Shown: in pieces, positions 1 to 10,880 of the stretch | Layout of the letters: each line of letters begins with the position of its first letter | How positions within the stretch are numbered: the stretch's first letter is position 1 | Program-made: the position numbers and the translations under genes | The notes under the pieces: model-generated | The model's input: only the letters and a program-made list of their open reading frames with translations | Databases searched by the model: none | Told to the model about the DNA's origin: nothing | Assembly (NCBI GenBank): GCA_029204225.1 | Contig: CM055113.1 | Coordinates: 28,399,592-28,463,591 of the forward strand | DNA length: 64,000 nt | Direction: 5' to 3' | Source: Diphasiastrum complanatum | Lineage: Eukaryota; Streptophyta; Lycopodiopsida; Lycopodiales; Lycopodiaceae

Positions 1-60
1 TCATCATCCATCGAGGATAGCCTCACACTTGACCTGGATACACTCTCTAAAGTAAAAGAG

Positions 61-664
61 ATGTGGGATACACTACTCATGAGATTTCAGACGAAATCAC
101 GCAGTCAGATAATGATGCTTGAGGATCAGTTGACAAACCTGAAGTGGGATGGCAAAGACCTCACTTCTTTTGTAAGGAAGATGGAGGATCTACTCCTTTC
201 ACTACACAATTCTGGAGTAGAAAATACAGTCTCAACAGAGAAGCAGCTCACTTATCTGTTGAGAGCCTTATCTAGATCTTTCCAGACAACCAGAACTCTA
301 CTAGCAAAGGATCCAACAATGACACTCGAAAAGGCAATTGTTGAGATTTGATAGGAAGTCGAGGCTCGAGAGCACCTTGATCACAAGGATGTTTTTGACC
401 AAGCCCTCTACAACAACAAGGAGAAGACAAAGAAACAATTCAAGCCTAAGAGGGAGTCAGATTGAAAGCAGGATCATGATCAGCAAGCAAAAGAAACCAA
501 CAAAGACAAATGGAAGAATAAAGAAAGGTCAAAAAATAGCAAAGTGGAGACAAAAAGACCTGCCTGAGATGCAAACGCGAAAGACACACTGTTGATTCAT
601 GTTGGCTCAATCCGAAAATTGAGTGTATCCACTGTCACAAAAAGGGTCATGCAGCCATGGACTG
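61..664 (+). pseudogene. Copia A gag relic
   Basis: The 61-351 frame encodes a UBN2-type copia gag segment (EMWDTLLMRFQTKS, LEDQLTNLKWDGKDL, LLRALSRSFQTTR, TLLAKDPTMTLEKA). It runs on through stops and frameshifts to a Lys-rich linker and two CCHC zinc knuckles (CLRCKRERHTVDSC and CIHCHKKGHAAMDC, 560-663), which would bind element RNA. Closely similar to gag of copy B. The upstream start lies outside the window. Confidence 0.8.
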
Positions 665-1960
665 TCCTCTGAACCCAAGAAACAAATCAGCACAAAGCAG
701 ACAGGAGAACAATAATAGTTCGTCCTATGTCGAGGAGCCAGAGAGCTCAAAAATGGGCGAAGAAAGATCGAATCGTGGTAATTCGACTGTCTACATCTGT
801 GCAGACATGTGTGCAGTGTCAACACCTGACACACAAAAAGTAATTCTAGACTCAAGAACTACCTCACACTTCATTACATCAAAACGAATAATGTCTGATT
901 TTCAAAGTGCAGATCCATCAAGATTCACTGTTCTTGGAGATGGACCCAAACATCAAGTGAATGGTATTAGTTCACTGTGGCTCAACACGAATGGCAGAGA
1001 CAGACAACTCGAAGATGTTCAGTTCATGCCTACACTGCAGCAGGACTTGCTATCAATGGCAAGAATAACTGACGTAGGAATGCATGTGACGTTCTCAGAT
1101 GAAGCATGCAACATTGTTGATGCAAGTACTAGTACTCGGATCACCAAAGGTAGAAGAAAAGACAATCTGTATCACTTAAAGGTACGCCTGCCTGCAGATC
1201 AAGTGCATTAGAGTCATGATGATTTGCCAGACACTCTATGGCACAGGAGACTCTGTCATATGAATTCAATGGCACTTTACCATACAAGCCATCATGGAGC
1301 AATCACAAGGGTGAGCATCTCGAATGCAAACAGTTTGACCACCTGTGATGCATGTCTGAAGGGTAAGATGTCACACACTCCATTTGTCAAAGACTCCTAC
1401 AAAACAACCAAGATTCTAGAGTTAGTGCATTCTGACATCTGTGGGTCTTTCAATGTGATCTCAGTAGGAGGCTCGAAATATTACATTACCTTTATTGATG
1501 ATTATAGTAAATTTGCCAAAGTCTATTTTATTCAGAATAAATCAAAAACATTTGACAAATTCATAGAGTATGTGAATTGGGCAGAGAAATGCACTGGTAA
1601 TAAAGTGACGTAGATCAGAACATATCGAGGTGGAGAATACATTGCGAATCACTTCACTGACTTCTGCAATGATCATGGTATCATTCACAGTAGGACTGCA
1701 TCTTACACACCGCAGCACAACGGTGTTGCAAAAAGAAAGAATAGGACCCTAATGGAAGCTGCCAAATGCATGATGGCCTACTCGAAAGCTCCAAGAGTAC
1801 TGTGGGCTGAAGCAGTAGCTATAGCTGCATACATTTAGAACAGGACAGGGAAGTCGGGTGTCCCTCACAAGACACCACACGAATTATGGTGGGGTAGAAA
1901 ACCCAATCTGACTCACATCAGAATCTTTGGCTGTGCAGCTTATGCACATATTCCTGATGG
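657..1960 (+). pseudogene. Copia A protease-integrase relic
   Basis: 657-1211 contains the aspartic protease region; the active-site triad reads VILDSRTTSHF, with Gly changed to Arg (DSG to DSR), which should abolish activity. 1224-1613 holds the GAG-pre-integrase zinc domain (LWHRRLCHM ... CDACLKGKMSH) and the first catalytic Asp block (ELVHSDICGSF). The reading frame stops at 1613 and 1838 but homology continues to 1960 (RTASYTPQHNGVAKRKNR, AAYAHIPDG). Confidence 0.8.
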
Positions 1961-2009
1961 TAGTATATGACAACAATTCGTCATACTACAAAGTCTATAT
2001 GCCAGAGAT

Positions 2010-2154
2010 GAGGAAGAAGATGTTGCAGACTATCTTCATTGGAACGAAGGAGATGGTAGCTGACATTTTCACAAAGGCCTTAGACAAAGTTTATTCTAGA
2101 GACAGAGGAGCAGTCTTGGATTCATCAAGCTATCATGCTTTGAGAGAGAGCTGA
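2010..2154 (+). pseudogene. Copia A RNase H C-terminal stub
   Basis: Encodes TIFIGTKEMVADIFTKALDK, the conserved end of copia polyproteins, fused to sequence matching the integrase C-terminal linker of copy B (SSYYKVYMPEM). Direct evidence of a ~2.4-kb internal deletion relative to B. Confidence 0.75.
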
Positions 2155-2640
2155 AGAAACAAAATATTTCTAGTGCCAAACCCTTGCTAGCTCTCCACTC
2201 TGATTTTGACAGAAAAGACACAAGAAACGAAATTGTTCGCGAACAATTTCGTGCCACATGACACGAAATTGTTTCGCGACACAAAATCATTCTTGCTCCA
2301 CGAACGACCAAGAAGATCAGCCAAGTACCATGGGCTATAAGTATTTGATCAGATATCATGACATCAGCAGAAGTACTCTAGATCGTGGCTAATCTACCAC
2401 TCTTGTAATTTGTGATTAGTTGTAGATGTTTAGTCTTTCTAATATGGAAATTACACGACGTGACATCATAAAGTTCACGAACCATATACTTTTTGTTTGA
2501 TGCATAATACTAAAAGTCAGAAAAAGACAAAAAATAAAGAATACATGTTCGCTTGTGAGCGAGACAATTTTGTAGAGGATCTGTAGATCCAAAGTCCGCT
2601 AGTAAGCGAGACATTATTTGTGAGAGAACTATATTTCTCT
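2152..2640 (+). repeat. Probable LTR region between copia A and B
   Basis: Starts right after the A polyprotein stop at a purine stretch and TGAAGAA, and ends before the B gag. As A ends and B begins on either side, one LTR may serve both (A 3' LTR/B 5' LTR). Contains a 26-bp palindrome and a possible TATA-like CTATAAGTA near 2335. No matching LTR is clear after B, so the boundaries are not proved. Confidence 0.4.
2227..2252. repeat. 26-bp perfect palindrome with third half-copy
   Basis: Self-complementary around a central TTCGCGAA. The half-site ACGAAATTGTT recurs at 2262-2279 (ACGAAATTGTTTCGCGAC), giving three half-sites in 53 bp. Confidence 0.9.
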
Positions 2641-2644
2641 CATG

Positions 2645-3455
2645 CCCATGCACTGTTGAAGCAGACGGATCAAACTTTCTTGCTTGGAAAGTGAAGACAT
2701 CGCTAATCCTAAGAGGAGAAGCGTTATGGCCGTGGGTGGATGGCACAGAATAGATGCCAGCCAACACAAGCAAAGATCTTCGGGAGTGGAAAGAGAAGAA
2801 TGGCAAAAAAAATAGTTGTCACCTCCTCTTCCATCGAAGACAACACTACCCTTGACCTCGCATCAATCTCTAACGCTAGAGAGATGTGGAATACACTCAT
2901 TAGCAGATTTCAGACCAATTTACAAAATCAAATAATGCATCTAGAAGATCAGCTTACCTATTAAAGATGGGATGGTAAAGATCTCATGAACTTCATTAGG
3001 AAGATGAAGAACCTATTTCTATCGCTACACAACGTTGGAGAAAAACACGCAGTCTCACAAGAGAAGTAGCTCAGTTACCTGCTACGCTCCTTACCGAGAT
3101 CATTTTAGACAACCTGGACATTGTTGGCTAAAAGATCCTACCATGACCTTCGACAAGGCAGTCATTGACATCAAAGAAGAAGTTGAAGTTAGAGAGTACT
3201 ATGACAACAAGAATGAGTCTAATCAAGCCCTCTATAGCAACAGAGACCAGTTGAAGAAGAAGACTCAACCTAAGAGGGAGTCGACAAGGAGAACAGATCA
3301 AAACCAGCAAAAGTAGGGAACCCAATAAAGCAGATCAAAAAGAAGGAAGAGACAACAAGTCAATGACAAGAAGACATGCGACAAATGCAGACATGACGGC
3401 CACACAGTGGATAAATGCTGGCTAAATCCAAAGATTGAGTGTATACATTGTCACA
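2645..3455 (+). pseudogene. Copia B gag relic
   Basis: N-terminal gag block near 2655-2740 reads ADGSNFLAWKVKTSLILRGE. It continues through EMWNTLISRFQTN, LEDQLTY and, after stops, KDPTMTFDKAVIDIKEE (3128-3180). The zinc knuckles lie at 3370-3450 (CDKCRHDGHTVDKC and ECIHC). Stops at 2740, 2962 and 3068 break it. Confidence 0.75.
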
Positions 3456-3830
3456 TCATTTGTGGAAGAGCCTGAATCCTCAAAGATAGCTGAAGATCAA
3501 GCCAGAAGAAATTCCACTGCTTACCTATGCACTGATATATGTGCAACATCCACATCTGATGTTCAAGACATAGTTCTTGACTCAGGAGCCACGTCGCACT
3601 TTGTGATGATAAGGCAGATGATCGCCGACTTTCAACAAACCAACTCCTCCAGATATATCGTTCTAGGAGATGGATTACGACACGAAGTAAGCAACATTGG
3701 GGCACTTTGGCTCAACACCAATGGCAGAGACAGAAGACTAGACGATGTCCTGTATGTGCCGACACTACAAAAAGATTTGCTATAAGTTGCTAGAATAACA
3801 GATGTAGGCATGCATGTGACTTTCATAGAT
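3435..3830 (+). pseudogene. Copia B protease relic
   Basis: Contains the intact active-site sequence IVLDSGATSHFVM (around 3570-3610), followed by VLGDGLRHEVSNIGALW and VLYVPTLQKDLL, standard copia protease blocks. Frame ends at TAA 3783. Confidence 0.8.
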
Positions 3831-3835
3831 CAGAC

Positions 3836-4799
3836 ATGCAATATCGTGACACCAGCTCCAGTACACTCATCACACAAGGCAGACAAAAAGAAAACCTGTA
3901 TCACTTGAAGGTGCACCTACCGATAGAGCAAGATCACCAAGTCCGTGAGTATATAGATGTTCTGCAGCACAGGAGACTATGCCACATGAACCCACTAGCG
4001 CTATACAAAGCAAGCCAGACAAATGCATATACAAGAGTGAGCATCAAGGATGCAAACCTGACACCCTGTGACACATGCAACAAAGGAAAGATGTCACATA
4101 CATCTTTCACAAAGGATTCCTTCAAAGCAACGGAACTCTTGGAGCTAATACACTCAGACATCTGCAGACCCTTTGATGTATTGTCTATCGGAGGATCAAG
4201 ATAGTACATCACCTTAATCGATGATTATAGTAAGTTTGTCATTCTCTATTTGATCCAAAACAAGTCTGAAGCTCTTGATAAGTTTACAAAATACTGAGAA
4301 GTGGACCAAAAAGAAAGTCAAGCAGATCACGACTGACAGAGGAAGAAAATACATCTCCAACCGTTTTACCGACTTTTGTAAAAGTCGTGGTATCCTTCAT
4401 AGGAAGACATCAGCCTATACACCACAACATAACGGTGTAGTAGATAGAAAAAAGAGGACTCTCATGGAAGCTGCAAGATCAATGATGGCCTACTCCAAGG
4501 CATCAAGATCATTATGGGCTGAAGTAGTAGCTACAGCCGCCTACTTGCAAAATAGGACAGGCAAGTCAAGCATTGCTCACACTACTCCACACGAGGTATG
4601 GTGGAGAAGCAAGCCCAATCTAGCTCATGTTCGGATCTTCGGATGTGTAGCATACACACACATACCAGACAAGAAGAGGAAGAAGTTGGACGAAAAAGTG
4701 GAGCAAGGATTCTTGGTTGGATATGATATACATTCTGCATATTATAGAGTATACATGCTTGAAACCAATGAAGTGAAGACTGTGAGATGTCAAATTTGA
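3836..4799 (+). pseudogene. Copia B integrase relic
   Basis: GAG-pre-integrase zinc domain (HRRLCHM ... CDTCNKGKMSH, 3960-4100), first catalytic Asp region (LELIHSDICRPF), then after a stop and frameshift a 174-codon open block from 4275 with TDRGRKYISNRF, YTPQHNGVVDRKKR (catalytic Glu replaced by Asp) and the C-terminal FGCVAYTHIPDKKRKKLDEK. Confidence 0.8.
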
Positions 4800-4812
4800 T
4801 GAGACAAGAACA

Positions 4813-5930
4813 ATGGCTGAGGAAGATCCCATCAGCTACGAAGTTCAATACTATGACCTACCCACATCGTCAGAGGGAGTGGACCTTGAGCATCCAGATG
4901 AAGATACTCAAATTTCAACTGAACTAAATGATAGTTCGGACGATGAGCAGACTGACATATCGAGAGTACCCAACACACCGGTGATACACCAAGGTCATGC
5001 TATCAGTAGATAGAACAAAGGCAAAGTAGTTGCTTGAGCCTGTATTATCTCCAAGGAGATCTATAAGACAAAGAAGAGCACCAGTCAGATACGTACATGA
5101 CAGTTCATCTTCTGCTCGAAAAGAATTCTGTGGATTCAGCTGTCAGCCACAAACTTATGAAGAAGCCATCAACTGTCTAGACAAGGACAAGTGGATCAAG
5201 GCCATGGAAGATGAAATGAGCTCCATGAATCAAAACAAGGTATGGACTCTCGAGCCACTACCATCCGACTGAAAGACTGTCAAGTGTAAATGGGTCTACA
5301 AGCACAAGTATGGACCAGACGGCAATGTACTAAGATACAAAGCCAGACTAATTGCAAAAGGCTTCTCACAGAGGTATGGGATTGATTATACAGAGACGTT
5401 TTCTCCTGTTGTGAATCACACATCCCTATGCATATTATTTGCATACATAAATATCTATGATCTGAAGATCCACATCATAGACGAAAAGGTAGCCTTCTTG
5501 CGTGGGGAGCTGAAAGAAGAGGTCTACATGGACCAGCCACCAGGTCTTACCTATGAGTCACTTGTTGACTATGCCTACAAAATGCATAGAAGCATCTATG
5601 GACTGAAATAGTCCGCCAAGCAGTGGTACAAGAAGAAGGATCATGCATTTAGATCCTTGGGCTTCCAGCCTTTAATGGCTGACTGCAACGTTTATGTATC
5701 ATAAATGGAGAGATCATCATAGTTAGTGTCTATGTAGATGACACTCTCCTGTCACGGAGCGACAATCTGATTGTGCAGGTGAAGGCAGATATTTTGAGGC
5801 ACTTCGAAATATCGGACCTAGGAGAAGCCAAATGCTACATGGGTTTACAGATCGATGGAGATCTTCAGGCTGGGAGATAGTATCTACACCAGTCAAAATA
5901 CATTCAAAGGGTCATTGATGATTTTGACAT
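4813..5930 (+). pseudogene. Copia B reverse transcriptase relic
   Basis: Acidic linker (4813-5013), then RT: RRAPVRYVHDSS, AMEDEMSSMNQNKVWTL, CKWVYKHKYGPDGN (5285-5325), YKARLIAKGFSQRYGIDY, the catalytic VYVDDTLLS (5725-5750) and HFEISDLGEAKCYMGLQ. Stops at 5271, 5608, 5701 and 5878. The catalytic box is retained. Confidence 0.8.
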
Positions 5931-6229
5931 GGTAGACTGAAAGGGAGTATATACTCCAATGATTACTGGTGCAGTAATGACAAATGAGGACTGTCCCAAA
6001 GACAAAGCAAAATGACAAGCAATGAAGCATAAGCCTTACAAAAAGCATCAGTTTTTTGATGTACTTGGCATACAATACCTGGCCAGACATTGCTTACATA
6101 GTATTCAGATTGAACCAATTCAATATCAATCCAAGTCCAACACACTAAAAGATTGCCAAGAGGATCCTGCAATACTTGTAGAACACGAAGGACTACGACC
6201 TATGCTATTGTCGAGATGCAGGATTCAAG

Positions 6230-6715
6230 ACTGAATCCTACAATGATGCAAGTTGGGCGTCCCTGAAAGATGATAGTAAAAGTGCCTCAGGAGGAGGCAC
6301 CATAGTAGCAGATGCTGCTATAATTTGGATCAGCAGAAGGCAGACAATAGCTGCCCAATCCCTGTAAGTCAGAATATGTTGCTGCAGCCACAATGGTCAA
6401 TGAGCTGACATGGCTCAGATAGTTCCTAGGTGGACTAGGACAGAACACTGATGAACCATTGATCCTACACATGGACAACACCTCCGCTATTCATCTGACA
6501 AAAGAGACCCAGTGTTTCATTCCAGAACAAAGCACATCGCCGTCAAATATCACTTGATCAGGGATCTGGTTGAGAAAGACAAGTTGAAGACCGTCTTCAT
6601 ACTGACAAGGCAAATGGTAGCCGATGTCTTTACAAAGGCATTGGATAAGGCAATGTTTGAAAGGCAAAGAGCCAGCTTGGGAATCAAGAAAATACGCGCT
6701 TTAAGAGGGAGCTGA
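6230..6715 (+). pseudogene. Copia B RNase H relic
   Basis: Reads in pieces: AGFKTESYNDASWASL-type start at 6210-6260, IWISRRQTIAAQS (6325-6362), LHMDNTSAIHLT (6465-6500), FHSRTKHIAVKYHLIRDLVE and MVADVFTKALDKAM (6512-6665). It is followed by the purine-rich end of the internal region. Confidence 0.75.
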
Positions 6716-6720
6716 AGAAG

Positions 6721-7700
6721 TATTGTGTTTCTTCTTTAAAGCCTTAGTATTTTTCCTTGTATTTTTACTCAGTTGGCTGACATTTTGGGTCTGGCCAACA
6801 CTTCCAAGCATCAATGGTGAGGACGAACTATCGGACTCCTTGTCGATGAACGGAGGTAGAATTACTAACCTTCGTCACAAAATCATGCTTATAGGAGTAG
6901 GTCATCATCGTACTTCAGAGCAAACAAGTTGATAATTGGAAGCAAAAAAATTGCTTTTTATAGTGAGTTAATTTAAACTCTTGCAATGAAATTATCTCAC
7001 GTAAAGAAAGAATTCTAATTTATAGGCATAAAAATGGGCCAAATTTAGGCATAGATTACAATCTTTCATCTTATCCAAAACTGATAAAAATTGGCATCAA
7101 CACTAAGAGCACATACACTAGAGTACTTCACCTTTTGTGTCATGCTCATTTGAGCAAGCGCCTATAAAATAATTGTGAAGTTTTTAGCACATGTGAACTT
7201 CACCACACACCCTACAAGATCTTACTGAGGTATTGTGATGGCACAAGATTGATCAGAGAACAATATACTTGAAAAATCTATGACAAGAGCACAATGGCAT
7301 ACATCTGATTGAAAAATCTAACTTCTCACTATGAGAATTGAATGTCAGAAATAATTCTAAATGCTCAGTATGGGAAAAACAGGCTGCTCCCGGGTAGAGA
7401 GAGAAAATCAATGAAAGAGAACTCGTGTAGAGAGAGAATGAGTCGAAATTACCAAAATCTCATTATTCACAATGTGGCAAAACATGCCAAGATTTCCCTA
7501 CATGAGAGAGACTCAAATTCCTACAATGGAGTTGCATGGAAAGTCCACTTAACTGAGCTAACTCACCTATCAGAGATCCACATGTGTAACTGCATGCATG
7601 GATATTGCATGTACTGCATGCATACAGTATGACTTTGCATGCTATTTAAACTTTTGCATGTCATCAAAATTGAATCTACCTAACTCAAACTCGGCCTGTT
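6721..7700. other. No gene seen; flank between copia B and C
   Basis: AT-rich sequence without a convincing coding region. 7590-7665 has clustered GCATGC/TGCATGCA palindromes (RY-type motifs). It may include the undetected 3' LTRs of B (left) and C (right). Confidence 0.5.
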
Positions 7701-7820
7701 CTAGAAGGTTATGTGCTCAATTCACATACCTTTTATGTACAACATGAATTACAATGGAAATAACCATGGACATGGCTCCAAAGTCGAGATAGGAAGATAA
7801 TAATTTAATAATCTTCACAC

Positions 7821-8394
7821 TCCTCCTTAAAATATATGTTCCTATCAACATAGACATTGAAATTAGGCCAAGGTTAGACCTCATCTTGATAAAGACATTC
7901 TTGACTAGTGGCTTGGTGAGAAGATCTGCAACACAATTTGTAGAATCAACATGCTCCAGTGAGATCTCTCTCCCAATGACTTTTTCTCTTACAAAATGAT
8001 GAGCTACCTCGATGTGTTTGCTCCTTGCATGGAACACTGGATTATTTGCAAGAGCCTGAACAGAAATGTTATCATTCTTGATAATTGGAAGATCTTCATC
8101 TACATAACACTTTAGCTCCAAAAGTAGCCTTTTGATCCATTAAACCTCTGTTGTGGTTGTAAGAGATTTATACTCAGCTTCATAGGATGATAAGAAAATA
8201 GTTGTCTGCTTCTTTGATAGCCAAGAAACCAAGTTCCCTCCAAGAAAAATAGTGTAAGCACTTGTGGATTTTCTATCCAACTTGTCTTCTACAAAATCTG
8301 AATCTGAAAAAGCAATCAAAGTCAGATCTTCTCCCTTGTAGAATAATCCATAATCTAAGGTAGAAGATATATACCTCAAGATTCTTTTAGCCAA
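7821..8394 (-). pseudogene. Copia C RNase H relic
   Basis: AKRILRYISSTLDYGLFY, IAFSDSDFVEDKLDRKSTSA, LSSYEAEYKSL, then (second frame) NNPVFHARSKHIEVAHHFVR and VADLLTKPLVKNVFIKMRSN: the standard C-terminal copia RNase H. One stop at about 8140 separates the two pieces. Confidence 0.85.
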
Positions 8395-8418
8395 CTTTCA
8401 GTGATATAACTTTGGATC

Positions 8419-9500
8419 CTACATGTATTGACTTAGCTTATGAACACAAAAGCTTAGATCAAGCCTAGTCACTGTTAACCATATAAGTGAGCCAATAAGA
8501 CTCCTATAAAGAGTGATGTCCACAAAGGATTTTTCGTCATCTTTCATAGGAACTTTTACAGTGTGCTCCATAGGTGTATCTATGCCTTTACAATTTTCCA
8601 TTTGGAATTTCTTGAGCATGGAGTGCATATCTACTTTGGTTTATAAATGCTTGACCTTTCCAAAAATCTATTTCAAGGCCTAGAATATAGTGAAGAACTC
8701 CTAAGTCCTGCATCTTAAACTCACTAACAAGTGCATGCTTAGTTTCTTCAACTAGCTTCTCATTATTTCCACAAAGAATGATATCATCTACATAGATGAG
8801 AAGAATAATTACAAAGTTATCTACAAACTTATAATACAGAGAAGGGTCATATTCATTTAGACAAAATCCGAGTGATATGAGATAGGAGTTGATCCTTGCA
8901 TACAATTGGTGCTTGTTTCAGTCCATAGAGACTTTTGAACAAAAGACAAACTTTTGACTCATCACCTTCTTTCACAAAACTAGGAGATTGCTCCATGTAA
9001 ATCTCCTCAAGATAACCATTGAGAAATGCATTAGAAACATCAAACTTGAATATACTCCAATTGTGAAAACATGCAAGAGATATAAGTATTCGGATTGTTA
9101 CCATCTTTGCAACTGGTGCAAAGATGTCTTCATAGTCAAGAACTTTGATTTGTGAGTAGCTTTTGGCAAAAAGTCTTGCTTTATACTTATTGGTAGGTCC
9201 ATCATGATTATACTTGATTCTGAAAACCCACTTACATCCAATCACATGCATGTTGTTTGGTGGCTCCACAAGCTCCCATGTGTTATTTGACATCAAGGCT
9301 TCAAACTTTTGGCTCATTGCTTCAACCCACATCTTGGATTGAAGAGCTTCGTGGACATCTTTAGGCTTTTCATCTGATATGAAGAGGGCATGATAGGAAG
9401 TTTCACCTTCCAGCCTTCCTTCTTCATCATATGTGAGCCTCCTCAGATCTTGCTCGTGTAGATCTTGTTGGTGTGGTAGCTTGAATTTGCTCCTCCTCAA
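8419..9500 (-). pseudogene. Copia C reverse transcriptase relic
   Basis: HEALQSKMWVEAMSQKFEAL, GCKWVFRIKYNHDG, YKARLFAKSYSQIKVLDYED, FDVSNAFLNGYLEEIYMEQ, then YVDDIILCGNNEKLV (catalytic box present) and MQDLGVLHYILGLEI. A frameshift near 8900 and a stop near 8628 split it. PIVCKDQLLSHITR replaces the usual A-W-Y-RL block. Confidence 0.85.
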
Positions 9501-10590
9501 GCCTCGGCCTCACCACCTCTTGAGGAGCATCAAGATTGATGATTGATCTTGCATGAGACTCCTTGATCTGTGCATCATCCAAGTTAATCTTCTGATCTTC
9601 ATGGAAGATTCCTTTAACTGCACTAGGATCTTCCTTCTTCCTAGTTTCTAGAGGCACATGCACAAAGCATACACAACCAAAAATCCTAAGATGATCTACC
9701 TTAGGCTTTTTCTTATACAACATCTCAAATGGTGTTTTTCCTCTTATTGCAAGATTAGGAAGCCTATTACAAAGATAGTTTGCACATGCAATTGCCTCTC
9801 CCCAAAATTCTTTAGGTAGAGAAGCTTCTAGCCTAATGGCTTTTGCACATTCACACAAAGTTCTATTTTTTTCTCTCAGCAACTCCATTTTGCTAAGGAG
9901 TATATGAGCAAGAAAACTCTCCTTGAATGCCCTCTCTCTCACAAAACTCTTTAAACTTATTAGAAGTGTATTCTCCTCCACTGTCACTTCTCAAAGCTTT
10001 CAACTTGAAAGAAAACTGCTTTTCTACATAAGCTTTGAAAGTAAGAAAAACATCATAGACCATGGCTTTAGAAGACAACATATAGATCCAAGAATATCTT
10101 GTATAATCATCTACAAAGGAAACAAAGCAATTTGCTCCTCCTTTGCTCTTAGTTGATGAGAAATGAACATCAGAGTGCACTAGTTCAAATGGTTGCTTTG
10201 TTTTGATGCTTGATCTAGGAAAAGGCCTTATGTGTGATTTTGCCAAAACACAAGCTTCACAAGGTAGAAGCTCCTTTGACAGTGTCTTTGGTAGTCCAAC
10301 AGCTTTTCCTTCCTTGACCATAGATTGCATGGCTTTGAAATTGGGATGACCCAATCTTTTATGCCACAGATCCTCCTGAAGAACCTTGGTCTCATAAGCA
10401 ATATCTGAAATGTTAGCAATCTCCCTAGAATCTGGTTTGTACAACTTACCAATTCTAGATCCTCTAGCAATAACTTCATTTTCTCTTGAGATTATACACT
10501 TGTCAACTTGAAACTTGACATCCAATCCATTATCAAACAATTGTCCTACACTAATGAGATTCTTGGTTATACATAAAGGTTCATAAGAAA
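9427..10590 (-). pseudogene. Copia C integrase relic
   Basis: LWHKRLGHPNFKAMQSMV and CEACVLAKSHIRPF form the zinc-binding H-C module. PFELVHSDVHF (catalytic Asp), FVSFVDDYTRYSWIYML and LRSDSGGEYTSNKF (catalytic Asp) follow. The catalytic Glu region is broken by a frameshift at about 9900. The C-terminal module has FGEAIACANYLCNR-type sequence, GKTPFEMLYKKKPKVDHLRI and FGCVCFVHVP. Confidence 0.85.
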
Positions 10591-10610
10591 TAGTAATGCA
10601 TCAACATGAA

Positions 10611-10880
10611 AATTGCCATTGTTCATATTTCAATGAAATTTCTAAAACCGATTTTGTTTTTCAACTTTTAATTTTGATGTGAGTTTGATTTTAAAATATT
10701 CTTAGTCATTTTTTCTTTTTGATGACTAATTATAATACTTTGATTGTTTCTCAACATTAAAAAACTATAGTGCATTGTAGTCCTCATCTAAAAGAAACAA
10801 ATAAAATAAATGGATTTAATAAAAAAAAATTCTCTCAGAAAACTAACCATAGATTAGAAATATAAGCAGAGTACAAGTTG
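10611..10880. other. AT-rich spacer, nothing recognised
   Basis: Low-complexity AT-rich sequence with several poly-A/poly-T runs between the truncated copia C and the LINE relic. Confidence 0.5.

Larger units (their letters stand above)
1..2154 (+). mobile_element. Copia element A, internally deleted, left end outside window
   Basis: Decayed Ty1/copia polyprotein. Order: gag (61-600), two zinc knuckles (560-663), protease relic (845-900), GAG-pre-integrase (1224-1390), integrase core (1400-1960), then a jump to the last ~40 codons of RNase H (2010-2154). Everything between the integrase C-terminus and the RNase H tail, including all of RT, is missing compared with copy B of the same family at 2640-6715. 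Several stops and frameshifts; not functional. Confidence 0.85.
2640..6720 (+). mobile_element. Copia element B, full domain set, decayed
   Basis: Second copy of the A family in the same orientation, with gag, zinc knuckles, protease, integrase, RT and RNase H in copia order. Many stops and small indels break it into short frames. The terminal segment (QMVADVFTKALDK, 6600-6715) matches the tail of A. The final codons are followed by a purine-rich tract and TGAAGAAG at 6712, where a 3' LTR would start. No target duplication found. Confidence 0.85.
7700..10610 (-). mobile_element. Copia element C (Tnt1-like), 5' truncated
   Basis: Minus-strand Ty1/copia remnant. Reading right to left: end of protease (KNLISVGQLFDNG near 10550), GAG-pre-integrase, integrase, RT and RNase H. 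Gag and most of the protease are absent; similarity stops near 10610. After RNase H a purine tract (AAGGAGGAG on the minus strand) and TGTGAAGATT at 7819 mark a likely 3' LTR start, but its end was not found. Stops and frameshifts split the ORFs. Confidence 0.85.
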
